The notes beneath the pieces are model-generated. The model was not told the origin of the DNA. It made no database searches and saw only the letters and a list, made by a program, of their open reading frames with translations. The translations under genes and the position numbers were made by a program. This document shows, piece by piece, positions 42,311 through 52,548 of a stretch of 64,000 nucleotides of DNA. The stretch is taken from contig NC_073692.1 of the NCBI RefSeq assembly GCF_029784155.1, forward strand, positions 154,658,334 through 154,722,333, in the 5' to 3' direction. The DNA is from Uranotaenia lowii (Eukaryota; Arthropoda; Insecta; Diptera; Culicidae). Every line of letters starts with the position of its first letter. Position 1 is the stretch's first letter.

Positions 42311-45300
42311 AGGTTCCTAATCCAAAAGATCCAACAGACATTCTCCAGCAATTGGGTTATGCGAAAGTAACGAATCGTGCTAAAGATGACGAGATTGCTA
42401 CGTTGCTCGTAAATCTTAGCAATGACTCGAGACCTTTCGCGAAAATCCAGCTGTTGGGGATTGAACTGATCGGTCTTTTGGATAGTGGAGCTGCACGAAC
42501 GGTTGTGGGTGTTGGGGCGAGAAAAATAATTCAGTTATTAAATTTAAATCTTGATCCAGCTTTCGTCAATTTGAAAACAGCCTCTGGGGAAAACATTGAA
42601 ACCCTAGGGTGTGCCGACGTTCCCGTAACATTTAATAACACGACAAAAATATTAAATTTAATATTCGCCCCAAACCTCAAACGGATGTGCATTTTGGGGT
42701 ATGATTTTTGGCAAAAATTTGGTATCATTCCTTCGATTCAAAATCCGCCAGCAAATTTAGATGAATGTGAAACTTGTGAAATCACCGAAGTTCAAAAAAC
42801 TCTTACCGAATCCCAATTACACGAATTGGAAAAGACAAAAAAGATGTTTTTTCATGCCGAGGAGGGTAAATTTGGAAAAACGAACGTCTTAGAGCACGTC
42901 ATCGAATTCAAAAATGAGTTCAAAGATGCTGCTCCAATCAGACAGAATCCCTACCCGTGGAGTCCGCAAATCCAGAAAAAAATTTACGAAGCTCTGGACA
43001 AATTATTAAAAGACAATATAGTGGAACCATCCAATTCGGATTGGTCGCTGCCCATCATACCGGTCGCAAAAAAAGACACCTCCGAAGTAAGAATTTGTCT
43101 CGATGCGCGAAAGCTCAATGAGCGCACAAAAGGAGATGCCTACCCTTTGCCGCACCAGAACCGAATTCTGAGTCATCTAGGTCCAGTGAAGTACCTTTCT
43201 ACCATCGACTTGTCTCAGGCTTTTTTTCAAATTCCATTACACCCCGAGTCCCGGAAATACACGGCATTTTCGATCCCTGGAAGAGGACTCTTCCAGTGGA
43301 CACGTTGCGTAATGGGGTTATGTAACTCGCCAGCCACTTTGAGCAAGTGTATGGATAGAATTCTGGACCATGGTGCTCTCGAGCCGTCAATATTCGTGTA
43401 TCTGGACGACATTGTGGTAGCATCTCAAACATTTGAGGAGCATATTCAGCGCCTGAAAGATTTGGCTGAACGCTTGAAGAAAGCGAATTTATGCATCAAC
43501 TTGAAAAAGTCTAAGTTCTGCTGTCAACAATTGCCGTATCTTGGGTACGTCTTGTCCCAAGATGGTTTACGGCCTAATCCCGATCGCGTTCAAGCGATCG
43601 TTGGATATCAGGTTCCGAAATCGGTAAGACAGCTCAGGCGATTCCTCGGTATGACCAATTACTACCGTAGGTTTATCGAAAACTTTAGTGAGATTACGGC
43701 ACCTCTCACTGACTTGTTGAGAAACAAGCCAAAGAGGGTGCAGTGGACCACGGCAGCAGATGATGCATTCAGGACAATTAAAGATCGCCTCATATCGGCG
43801 CCTGTAATGGCCAATCCTAATTTTGCACTTCAGTTTACTGTTCAAACTGACGCTAGTGATTCGGCTATTGCAGGTGTCCTCACTCAGGTGCAAAATGGAG
43901 AGGAAAGAGTTATCGCGTACCATTCCGAAAAATTAAAAGGGGCTGAGCTGAACTACCACGCGGCTGAAAAGGAAGGACTAGCTGCACTTCGCTGCATTGA
44001 AAAATTCAGAGGCTACATTGAGGGAACCAAATTTATTTTGGTTACCGATTCGTCTGCTCTGTCTTTTATAATGCGTGCGAAGTGGAGGTCGTCCTCCCGT
44101 TTAAGCCGGTGGAGTATCACGCTTCAGCAATTCCAAATGGAAATTCGACACAGAAAAGGAAAGGAAAATGTGGTCGCCGATGCTCTTTCTCGATCTATTG
44201 AGACACTAGATTCGGAACCGGAAGATGGGTGGTATAAGAAGCTGTTCTCGGAAGTCGAAAAAAACCCAGAAAATTACATCGACTTTAAAATTGATAATGG
44301 GAAACTTTATAAATTCGTAGCAGCAAAGGCAGACACACTGGACTACCGTTTCGAATGGAAACAGTGTGTCCCTGCCTCGCTTCGAACCCACATTCTTGAA
44401 GATGAACACGATAAGAGTCTTCATATTGGCTACGATAAGTGTGTAGAAAAAATCAAGCGTCGATTTTATTGGCCACGCATGTGCAGCGACATACGCAAGC
44501 ACGTTGCCAAATGCGTTCCGTGCAAACAAAATAAACACGCAACAACCTCCAGCGTACCTGAAATGGGGAAGCAGAGAATCGCCAGCCGGCCCTTTCAACT
44601 CATTTGCATGGATTACATCCAATCTTTACCGCGGAGCAAGCAAGGCAATAGTCATTTATTAGTTGTCATGGATATATTTTCAAAATATTCCTTGCTTGTC
44701 CCCGTTCGGAAAATTTCGAATGTAAATCTGTGTAAAGTGTTGGAAGAGCAATGGATCAGACGTTTCTCTGCTCCCCAAATCATCATATCGGACAACGCAA
44801 GCACGTTCTTGTCCAAAGAATTCAATAACTTTGTTGCGAAATATGAAATACAACATTGGACTAACTCGCGCCACCGCAGCCAAGCTAATCCGGCTGAACG
44901 GTTAAACCGCACGATCAACTCAATGATCAGATCGTACGTTAAAACTGATCAAACTCTGTGGGATACACGTATCTCTGAAATTGAGTACGTAATCAATAAC
45001 ACAGTCCATGCATCCACAAAGTTCAGTCCTCACTGTGTAATATTTGGCCACGAAATAGTGACTAAAGGCTCTGATCACCGTTTAGAGCCAGTCGATGATC
45101 TATCGGAAGAGCAACGGATGGAAAAATGGAAGGGAATAAGCAAAAACATAAAAAGTCTTGTGGTAGGTCAGCTCAAAAAAACCCACGACGAAACAAAAAG
45201 ACGATACGACTTACGCCACAAGCGCTACTCACCCTCATTCCAACCGGGCCAGCGAGTGTTTAAACGTAACTTCCGACAGTCATCAGCTGGCCAAAAATAT

Positions 45301-45429
45301 AACGCCAAACTTGGGCCTCAGTACCTCCCTTGCATAGTCCTCAGTAAACGGGGCACAAGCTCGTACGATCTCGCGGACCTGGACGGCAAACCGTTAGGGG
45401 TTTTCTCGGCCGCAGATCTAAAAGGATAA
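42274..45429 (+). CDS. pol: Gypsy Pol polyprotein: protease, RT, RNase H, integrase (1051 aa)
   Basis: Numbering is from the overlapping ATG; translation more likely begins by frameshift from Gag. Protease has DSGA at 70-73. RT runs from about 230 (RICLDARKLNERT, STIDLSQAFFQIPL) to YLDD at 376. RNase H (QTDASDSAIAGVLTQ at about 527, VTDSSALSFIM at about 590) and the tether with ENVVADALSRS follow. Integrase has an HHCC module at about 710-755 (ending CVPCKQ) and catalytic D780 (CMDYIQ), D840 (ISDNAS) and E875 (NPAERLNR), a D-D35-E spacing. A GPQYLP motif, the Gypsy GPY/F module, lies near the C-terminus. No lesions. RT and integrase relate it to arthropod Ty3/Gypsy lineages; I cannot fix the clade. 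Confidence 0.96.
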   Translation: MRQSSQPNSVRPQVPNPKDPTDILQQLGYAKVTNRAKDDEIATLLVNLSNDSRPFAKIQLLGIELIGLLDSGAARTVVGVGARKIIQLLNLNLDPAFVNLKTASGENIETLGCADVPVTFNNTTKILNLIFAPNLKRMCILGYDFWQKFGIIPSIQNPPANLDECETCEITEVQKTLTESQLHELEKTKKMFFHAEEGKFGKTNVLEHVIEFKNEFKDAAPIRQNPYPWSPQIQKKIYEALDKLLKDNIVEPSNSDWSLPIIPVAKKDTSEVRICLDARKLNERTKGDAYPLPHQNRILSHLGPVKYLSTIDLSQAFFQIPLHPESRKYTAFSIPGRGLFQWTRCVMGLCNSPATLSKCMDRILDHGALEPSIFVYLDDIVVASQTFEEHIQRLKDLAERLKKANLCINLKKSKFCCQQLPYLGYVLSQDGLRPNPDRVQAIVGYQVPKSVRQLRRFLGMTNYYRRFIENFSEITAPLTDLLRNKPKRVQWTTAADDAFRTIKDRLISAPVMANPNFALQFTVQTDASDSAIAGVLTQVQNGEERVIAYHSEKLKGAELNYHAAEKEGLAALRCIEKFRGYIEGTKFILVTDSSALSFIMRAKWRSSSRLSRWSITLQQFQMEIRHRKGKENVVADALSRSIETLDSEPEDGWYKKLFSEVEKNPENYIDFKIDNGKLYKFVAAKADTLDYRFEWKQCVPASLRTHILEDEHDKSLHIGYDKCVEKIKRRFYWPRMCSDIRKHVAKCVPCKQNKHATTSSVPEMGKQRIASRPFQLICMDYIQSLPRSKQGNSHLLVVMDIFSKYSLLVPVRKISNVNLCKVLEEQWIRRFSAPQIIISDNASTFLSKEFNNFVAKYEIQHWTNSRHRSQANPAERLNRTINSMIRSYVKTDQTLWDTRISEIEYVINNTVHASTKFSPHCVIFGHEIVTKGSDHRLEPVDDLSEEQRMEKWKGISKNIKSLVVGQLKKTHDETKRRYDLRHKRYSPSFQPGQRVFKRNFRQSSAGQKYNAKLGPQYLPCIVLSKRGTSSYDLADLDGKPLGVFSAADLKG

Positions 45430-45606
45430 AGCGTAAATTTTTCGCTAATACACGGGAGCATATAAAAGAATCGGAACGAGTAATCGATTTCTGTAAAATC
45501 AGTATAAAGAAACACGAGTCTATCGTATCCGGATCAGAAATAGCTACTCAACACATCATCATTCACATGTTCGTGCTCAATTATGCACTTCGTCTCAAAG
45601 CAGTCA

Positions 45607-46085
45607 TTAATCATCTGTGATCATAAGGGGTGGCACAGTAGGTGCACTCATGTCTACCATCAGTGTAGTAGCATACATGTTCATCGTCATGGTCATTGTC
45701 GTTGTAAATCCATCTGGAAAAAGAAAAAAAGTTTGTTAGTTTGGTAAAATTTGTGTGTCTCAAACATTTTGATCGGTAGTGTAAAATGAAAGCAAGTATG
45801 AACTTAAGTGATGCATTTGCGTAGGCACTTATTCTTCCGAACTGCACCCAATCGTTTGTCTTAAGCAGTCGTAAGAAAAGTCCAACGGTCTTACGCACAC
45901 TAGTGTTCAAACGAGCTTTCGTAACTTATATAAAAAAAAACCATGCTGCTTTACTTACCCATGATGCAGCTAAGTTTTATTAGGCAATTTTCAAGGAAGT
46001 GCCAGGAATTATCCATAACTTTAATGTTTAAGGGGAGCTTAAGGCCACTGCCCACCAAAAACAATAAAATTAGGGATATTCTCAT
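45607..46085 (-). CDS. Candidate antisense two-exon ORF with signal peptide, inside the Gypsy 3' region
   Basis: Hypothetical. On the strand opposite gag-pol, an ATG at 46085 opens a frame beginning MRISLILLFLVGSG, a good signal peptide, then about 27 residues including NSWHFLENCLIKLSCIM. It runs to a strong donor (G|GTAAGT, GT at 45958-45957). A 245-nt intron ends in a pyrimidine-rich acceptor (CTTTTTCCAG, AG at 45715-45714). Joined in phase, exon 2 stays open for about 35 codons to TAA at 45607-45609. The joined exon 2 is Thr/Met-rich, which is odd. A different frame of exon 2 (HVCYYTDGRHECTYC) looks more like a Cys-rich secreted protein but does not fit the phase, so there may be a lesion or another exon. 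A second minus-strand exon-like frame with a donor (GAAG|GTAAAG) lies at 46291-46108. I do not recognise the product. Confidence 0.4.
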
Positions 46086-46091
46086 CGAGCT

Positions 46092-46887
46092 CGCCTAGAA
46101 ATATTGCCTAATAAAACTTTACCTTCCATCCGCATGCTATCCAGTTTTCGTTGTTTACGTTTGCCATCAGTTTGACAGATCAATAAGATCCATGTGATCA
46201 CATATACAGTTGAAAATGGTAAGTTTAGTACAAAATCGCAACTCCGACAGATCGCGTGAAATGTTTCATTGATCATGATCAAGCATAGCATGACTGTGAT
46301 ATTTTTGTTTGTAGATGCTCCTAATAAATATAATTGATTGTTTTAATTTAATTTTAGCTCATAATTTTTAATTTGTTTCACGTTATTTATTTATTAATTT
46401 TAATTCGTACTATTGTAAAACTTGTTGGATAAACACTTGAAATTTATATTGGAATTTGTAAAATATTTTTAAGCAATCTAAATAGAATCGGGTAGTATTG
46501 TGTGAGGTTATCAAGTCCATGTGGCTTTGATATTTTGATCGCTGGAGACCGGAGTCGAAAGACGCTGATGGTCAGTACAGGACCAAGTGTCCCGAAACTG
46601 AGAGGAGTCGGGAAACCGATGATGATAACTTATGACCCCGATACTCAAACCACAATACTCGAAGATTTTATGCGTTTTCCTCTAGTAAAATGTTTTTCGG
46701 AATCTATTACGTTCGGTGTGAAATATTTCTCCAGCAACCGTAAAGTTCTGTCAATTCAACCGTGCGATTATTAGTTAGTGGAAACAGGTTCAGAGCTATG
46801 TGTTCTCGGTGTGTTCGCTCTAGACTAGTGATGGTTTAAAAGGAAAATATTTACTTTGTAAATATTTTTCCCCGAGCAGTGGGAGAG
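46092..46887. other. Gypsy region before the 3' LTR, no recognised plus-strand gene
   Basis: No envelope-like protein is encoded on the plus strand here. A 90-codon frame at 46502-46774 begins at GTG and has no signature. A short inverted repeat (TTTTATTAGGCAATTTTC at 45974 and ATATTGCCTAATAAAACTT at 46101) flanks the antisense exon. GAGCAGTGGGAGAG at 46874-46887 is the likely polypurine tract. Confidence 0.5.
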
Positions 46888-48054
46888 TGTAAGCGTTGCT
46901 AGTCAGTCGAAGGAGGCCGCGGTGATCTTGTTGTAGTAAAATTAAATAAATGTTGCAGTGTTGTTTGTGGGGGTTAAGGGGTTCTCCTTGGTGAAGCAGT
47001 TCACCAAGCCACGCTAACCAGGCGAACGACCGGGCGAAAGATGGTCGTTCAACAACCCACCACCAGAGCGCAGTGCAGAGATGTGAGCCGTTGTCTTTAA
47101 GCGAAGAGGCAAAGCGTGCGATAAGGCGAGGCGAAAACGAGCGCGGGACGGGGGCAATGAACGGCAATGGGGTCAGAGCAGGTCGTAAAATAAATGACCA
47201 TTTTACTCAGCCATTAGTTCGCGAACGCATCATAGCGATCCCAAAATTTCAACGATCGTTTGCCAAAGTTTGGTGCTTTGTTCCATCCATCTAAACGGAA
47301 CAGGAATCATCGTCATTGAAGGATTCCATAGAAAGGAAAATCCAGTCTTAAGCTGGAATAGATTGGAACTCCAGGTAACCCTACGCCATTTTGCCCCTGC
47401 CCAAATTGTGTCCCTAATATGCTCCTGAATTTTACCAGGACCCCGCTGTTTCGGTTTGATTTTAAATCAACCAAACCCCGAGAGCGCCACAGCGCTCTAC
47501 GACTTTAACCGACAACCACACCCGTCGGTGTTACTTACTTCGGTACCTGGTTCAGCACCCAAGGTGGGGCCAGGTACGACGTCGCCACGCGCTTCGTTCA
47601 TCATCGAAGGACCTAGTGCGATAACATCGACCGACCGCCGCCGGTGCTACTTACCATCGTACCTGATTCAGCACCCAAGGTGGGGTCAGGTACTCAGCAT
47701 CCACGCCGCTTGCTTGCCGCCAAAGGTCTATCAGTGCCCGGTTCAGCACCCAAGGTGGGACCGGGTGCATCAACACGACCAGCGAGAGCCAGCCAGCCCA
47801 AAGCCGACCTCATCGAACCCGAGCTCGACGTCAAGGGAGGAACGCAAAACTTGCCAGGTCAGATAACTAGTTTAAGAAAGTGGTGGGTGAACAAAAACTG
47901 CAGCTAATTAAACGGTACCTAAACTTTATCCGAGGAGTTTTTTTCTTAGCTCTCCCGAACTTCCCTGCAACTTAGTTTTGTGTAAGCTTGCCGACCCTAG
48001 GGATTATTAGGGGTTCATCGCAAATCTGCCGATTGGCTAACAGCCAGTCTTACA
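46888..48054 (+). repeat. 3' LTR of the Gypsy element (1167 bp)
   Basis: Same length and ends as the 5' LTR with two differences seen. It carries the same three hairpins at 47543-47577, 47659-47693 and 47734-47768. Confidence 0.95.
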
Positions 48055-49951
48055 TATCGAATTGTGGTATATTCCCACATTTCCACTGCTGTTCTTGGAC
48101 CCATCGGTGTATATGTGAGGTAGGGCATGATATTTGTTTTGGATGAGTTGGAGAAAGTTTGGAAGGACTATTGCTGGGGGATTTCCCGCTTTGATTTGTT
48201 TTGCTTGAGGGGGAGGTCAACTTTGTGAATGGCATCATTCCAGTGTCGGATCTTGGGTCCAAGTCTAGGACAGATGTTGGGGAGAGGGTCACCTGTTAGT
48301 TCAGATAGCAGAGTGTTGGTTCTTTTTACCATTAATGAGCCGTTAGACGGACTGTTAGACATGGTGCGTAAGGCTTTTGATGACAGATGTTTGGCTATAA
48401 GATACTGGAAGGGTAGTTGACCACTTTCAGCCATCAGGGAGGGTATGGGACTAGTTCGAAAGGCTGAGCTGATAAGGCGAACACATTCATTATATAGTGG
48501 CTCAAGTTTTTGGCAAACTTCCTCTAGTTCTCGGCTGATAAATCCAAGGCCGTATCCAAGGAAAGCGAAATAGGGAGTCGCGATGTGCGAAACTGGTTTT
48601 GTTGGTTAGTATTTTGAGGATGTTAATTTTGTTGGTGGAGTTTTTTCTTATTTTGTTGAGATGACATCTAAAATTGAGCCGGTCATCTACCCAGACTCCT
48701 AGTAGGCGAAAGGAGTGTACAAGGGGGATGGTTTGACTTAGCATGGTGAGAGGGGGGAGTTTTCGAAGTTTTCTTCGATTGGGCCCCAGATGGAGTAGTT
48801 TTGATTTAGCTGGGGAGAATTTGAAGCCAACAGTGGGAGCCCAGGTTTCAACTCGGTGGACGGCAGATTGGAGTCTCCTGCGGGCTAGGATGGGGAAAGG
48901 GGAAGTGGAAACGAGGAGTATATCGTCGGCGTAGGTTAGGGTGGTTATATTGTTGGGAATTGTTTGGAAAAGGGTGTTTATTGCAATGAGGAACAGGGTG
49001 GGGGCGATGACGGAGCCTTGGGGGACCCCGCCATAGATGGGTTTCATTTGAGAGCGTACGCCGTTAATGAGAACTTGGATACGTCTGTTCGTGAGGAAAT
49101 TGTTGATGTAGTGCAACAGGCGACCACCTATGTTCCATTTGACCAGTTGGTTGATAATGACAATGCGATCAACACGATCGAAGGCCTTTGAAAGGTCTAG
49201 GGAAAGACATTCGATGTGGTGGTGTTGGTTCAAGTGGGTGTCGAAGAGAATTTCTAAGTCATCGAAATAGTCGTCTGTTGACTTTGCGGCCCGGAAGGTG
49301 TACTGCCGCGGATCAAGGAGTTGTTGTTTTTCTAGGATGGTGTGTAGGCGCCGGTTGACAATTCTCTCCATTATCTTGCCTGAGCAATCCAGGAGGGTGA
49401 TGGGACGGTAGTTGTCAATGATTTGGGGGTTCTGGTTGGGATTCTGGATGAGAATGACAAGTCCCACCTTCCAGCTATCGGGGTACATGCCCTCAGTCCA
49501 GATTTTGTTTAGTATTTCGAGAAATGTTAGTTTTCCTGATAGAGATAGGTTTTTAAGACATGGATAGCCGACGTCATCTGGGCCGGCAGAGAGTCCTTTG
49601 ACTTTTCGTAGGGCGAACTCGAGTTCGTCTAGGGAGAGGCGACAATTATAGTCGGAGTTCTGATTTGATAGGGAGGATTTCAGAATTGAAGGGGGTGGAG
49701 ATCTTGGAAAAGTGGTCACAGAATGAATCGGCCAGCTTTGAGGGGTCGTTGATGTACTGATTGTTGAGTAGAATGTGGAATGCATCTCTGCGACAGCCAC
49801 TGTTAAGAACCTTTATTTTGGACCATAGGACAGAGGAGGGGGTGTTGGGGTTGATTTGTTCAGTGAACTCTTGCCAGCACTTGGTTTTGGCATCTCTGAC
49901 AATTCGTCTGGTCTGAGATCGGGCGATTTAAAATTCATTGAGGGCGGCGAG
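48051..49951 (-). pseudogene. I-like LINE ORF2: reverse transcriptase and start of RNase H
   Basis: The minus frame 49800-48502 reads ALRKVKGLSAGPDDVGYP, then VILIQNPNQNPQIIDNYRPI, LSLDLSKAFDRVDR, YGGVPQGSVIAPTLFL and the catalytic LTYADDILLVS. Thumb-like blocks (FSPAKSKLLHLG, FRLLGVWVDDRLNF) follow. Downstream, in changed frames, are the connection and the first RNase H block IYTDGSKNSSG (about 48095-48140). It then runs into the Gypsy insertion. At the 5' side the segment before the RT is in a third frame, until the hAT MITE at 49951. Frame changes near 49810, 48500 and the Gypsy junction make it a pseudogene, though the RT itself is open. Confidence 0.9.
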
Positions 49952-50918
49952 CAAGGATTGAAAAACTCACTCAAACGAGCAACGGAGCCTGCATCGCTCC
50001 GATTTTTGCTCATAAAAATGCCCTGGAAAGCGAATGAGGTGTGAGCGAGAATCTCCTGTTCTCACGAATCAAGCCCGACCAAAACGAAAACACGACCAAG
50101 GCTCCTGATTCCTTTTTGCCATGCTTCCTTCTCCGCACACAAAATCTAGCCTCAACCCGACGACTGCGTAGCAGCGAGCCGATTCATGAAACTTATAATC
50201 AACCCGCTCATGAGTCGTGTTAGTAATGGTATTATTCTTTCCCGTGGAAAAATGTTCGTCCATTTGCAAAGCTTGAGCTTGAACAAACACTAACAGCAAC
50301 AAAGATGACGCCAAGCCGTGTTGGCCAAAAGGAATCGAAAATAAGAAGAGCAGTGTGCATACGGCCGGCACATCCAATCCATTTTGGTGATGATATTATT
50401 CTTTTCAGGCAAATATGCAGAGCCAAAAGAATTGTTTGGTTCTTGCTAGTGCTGTTATTATTGCTTTCTACGAAAGAATGTGCGTCAATTTTTGAAGCTA
50501 CAAGCTTGAAGGAACATCAAAAACATCAACAGCAACAGTGTGCACTTGTGTAGGCCAAGCCAATCTTTAAACGATCGGTGCCCGGACGGTACGGACGGTT
50601 TGTCTCTGAGAAGGACGAGCCGAAAGATTCTTTTTTCTTTTTATTCTTCCTACTTTTTTCTTCTGAACTGGCGTACTTCTTTCCCTAAACAGACAGCAAG
50701 CTCGGTATCAAAATTCTCATGAACCAAATTCGAGCCTCTCGTGATCCCGTTTCTCAGACTCGCTCATGAATGTTTTTGAATACGAGCGGCATAGAAACCG
50801 TCGTCGTAGAATCGTGTTTGTTGCTGTTCGTGATTGTATTGAACACAAACGAATAGCGAGCCGGCGGCGAAGCATTTTCGTGTGCGTTTCGAGGAGTGAG
50901 CGATTTTTATAGTCCTTG
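49952..50918. mobile_element. hAT-type MITE, 967 bp, 8-bp TSD
   Basis: The 8-bp direct repeat GCGGCGAG (49944-49951, 50919-50926) flanks ends that begin CAAGGA and share an AAAA(A/T)C..TCACTC segment in inverted orientation. An 8-bp TSD with CA-starting TIRs points to hAT. The LINE sequence continues across the joined site. Open frames inside lack any transposase motif. Confidence 0.88.
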
Positions 50919-52430
50919 GCGGCGAGTTTTAGAGGGCCGTCGATGGTACATCTTTTTAAAGCGCGCAGCTTTTTTCGGCGGTTTTTCACCGCATCTCTTA
51001 CTTCGGGGCCCCACCATGGGACGGTGGATCGCCCGGGAATGCCACTGGTTCGGGGGATGGAAAGAGAAGCTGCTTCGGATAAAAGTTCGGTAAAGGATGT
51101 TATTGATGTTGGTTTTTTGGCAGAGATAAGGCTGTCTACAGTGAGTTGGTACTCGGGCCAGTTGGCTTCTTTGTACTTCAATCTAGGTCGGGTTAAAACT
51201 TTGGGGGTGGGGTGTTGTAATTTAATTAGGATTGGTAGGTGATCACTACCATGACAATCGCCTAATACCTCCCAGCTGAACCTTGGTCCCAGCTCCCATG
51301 AGACAAGGGACAGACAGGGTCAATACGGGTAGGCTGACAGTTGTTTAAGATTGTTAAATTTTGAGCGACAGCAAGATTTTCTAGGAAGGCTCCTTTGTAG
51401 GAGGTGTGGGAGCTTCCCCAAAAGGTTGAATGTGCATTGGGGTCGGTCATTATTATTATTGGTGGGGGAAATTGTGGAAAAAGATCTTCTAGTTTGTCGA
51501 CGAAGTCACGATAGGACATTTGGGGGGGGGGGGGAATGTACAATGAAACAGCAGTTATTTCTAGTGGGGCTTGTAGACGAGCGCATATCGCGTTAAGGTC
51601 AGTGTTGATGTTCAATAGCTGATGGGGGATGTTATTTTTGATGGCAAGTCCGGCACCTTGGCGGGTGTTCGGGTTTGAGACGGTGTATAGGTGGTATCCT
51701 CGAATGAGGTTAGTGGGTATTGCTAAGGAAATCCTGTATAGCAAAGACTTGGGGGGAAAAATCCTTGATAATAATTTAGATTTCTGGAAGCCTACAAACA
51801 AGGCCTCGGGTGTTCCACTGTATTGCAAAATTGGTGGAATTTTTTCTGAGTTGGGGGATTATTGCATCTCTTACCGTGGGGCTGTCTGTTATTTCCGGGA
51901 TTATTGTTGTGTGGGTGGATATTATGGTTTGAATTGGCCATTTATTTATGAAGTAGGGAATGTGGTGTATGGGTAAGAGGGGTAACTTTAAAAATAACGG
52001 AAGGACTTACCGTTTGAATGATGGGGTGGGTGGGGGTTTACCTGCCATTTGTGGGAGTCGGGCCTCGGGAAGTTGGTTCTTTTGGCGGCTCACCTTCGTC
52101 ATTTGTTCGGGGGGACTGTCCATGGAGCTGTTTTGTCGGCTACGTCTTGGAGTTGAGGTATGGCGCTGGATGTCGCGGGTCATCGTGTGACGTTCGGTGT
52201 CGGATTGGGAGTCTTCGGATTCGGAGACCTCGGAGTCTTGGGAAGTGGTAGAGTTACCTGCCAGGGTGGATTCGTTGTCGCTTTCCTTGGCTTGTTGCTT
52301 CAGCTGTTCCTTCAGTTGGGAGACTAGAAGCTCAAGTTCGGCGATTCGGAGATCCTTATCGTTGTGGGCAATTTGGGCGGGCGGTTCATTTTCCGGATGG
52401 TTGTTCGTTCGTCAGAGGAACATCTTCGTT
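50919..52430 (-). pseudogene. I-like LINE: ORF1 C-terminus, endonuclease and linker
   Basis: From 5' to 3' on the minus strand: a coiled-coil ORF1 tail (AELELLVSQLKEQLKQQ, then Ser/Asp-rich, 52400-52010); an endonuclease-like frame at 51828-51262 with LYTVSNPNTRQGAGLAIKNN, a degenerate catalytic block MTDPNAHSTFWGS (family form has GDFNAH) and NLTILNN; then after a frame change the linker IPGRSTVPWWGPEVRDAVKN (51060-50980). Loss of GDFN and the frame changes indicate decay before the later insertions. Confidence 0.8.
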
Positions 52431-52548
52431 ACTTTTTTTTTTTTTTTTTCTTTTTTTTCCGGTTTTAAATCCTGTTTATTTATCCATTTCTTACGACTAG
52501 CAAAACATGTACATAAATTTCCTACTCTGATCTACTACATATTATAAA

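Larger units (their letters stand above)
38529..48054 (+). mobile_element. Complete Ty3/Gypsy LTR retrotransposon, 9526 bp
   Basis: Two 1167-bp LTRs (TGTAAGCG...AGTCTTACA) differ at only two positions that I can find (A/G and T/G, near 38812 and 38825). TATC lies on both sides (38525-38528 and 48055-48058), a 4-bp TSD, and the interrupted LINE reads on across the joined site. It contains a tRNA-Lys-like primer site, gag, pol in the -1 frame, and a 1.46-kb region before the 3' LTR. No plus-strand env is present. Both large frames are open, so the copy is young and may be competent. Confidence 0.97.

Noticed and set aside
45430..46887. Plus-strand envelope gene for the Gypsy element
   Set aside because: No long plus-strand frame, signal peptide or transmembrane segment; only short unrelated frames.
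49952..50918. Coding gene in the hAT MITE (several 60-100-codon frames on both strands)
   Set aside because: Frames overlap in all directions, none has a transposase motif, and the segment is bounded by TIRs and an 8-bp TSD.
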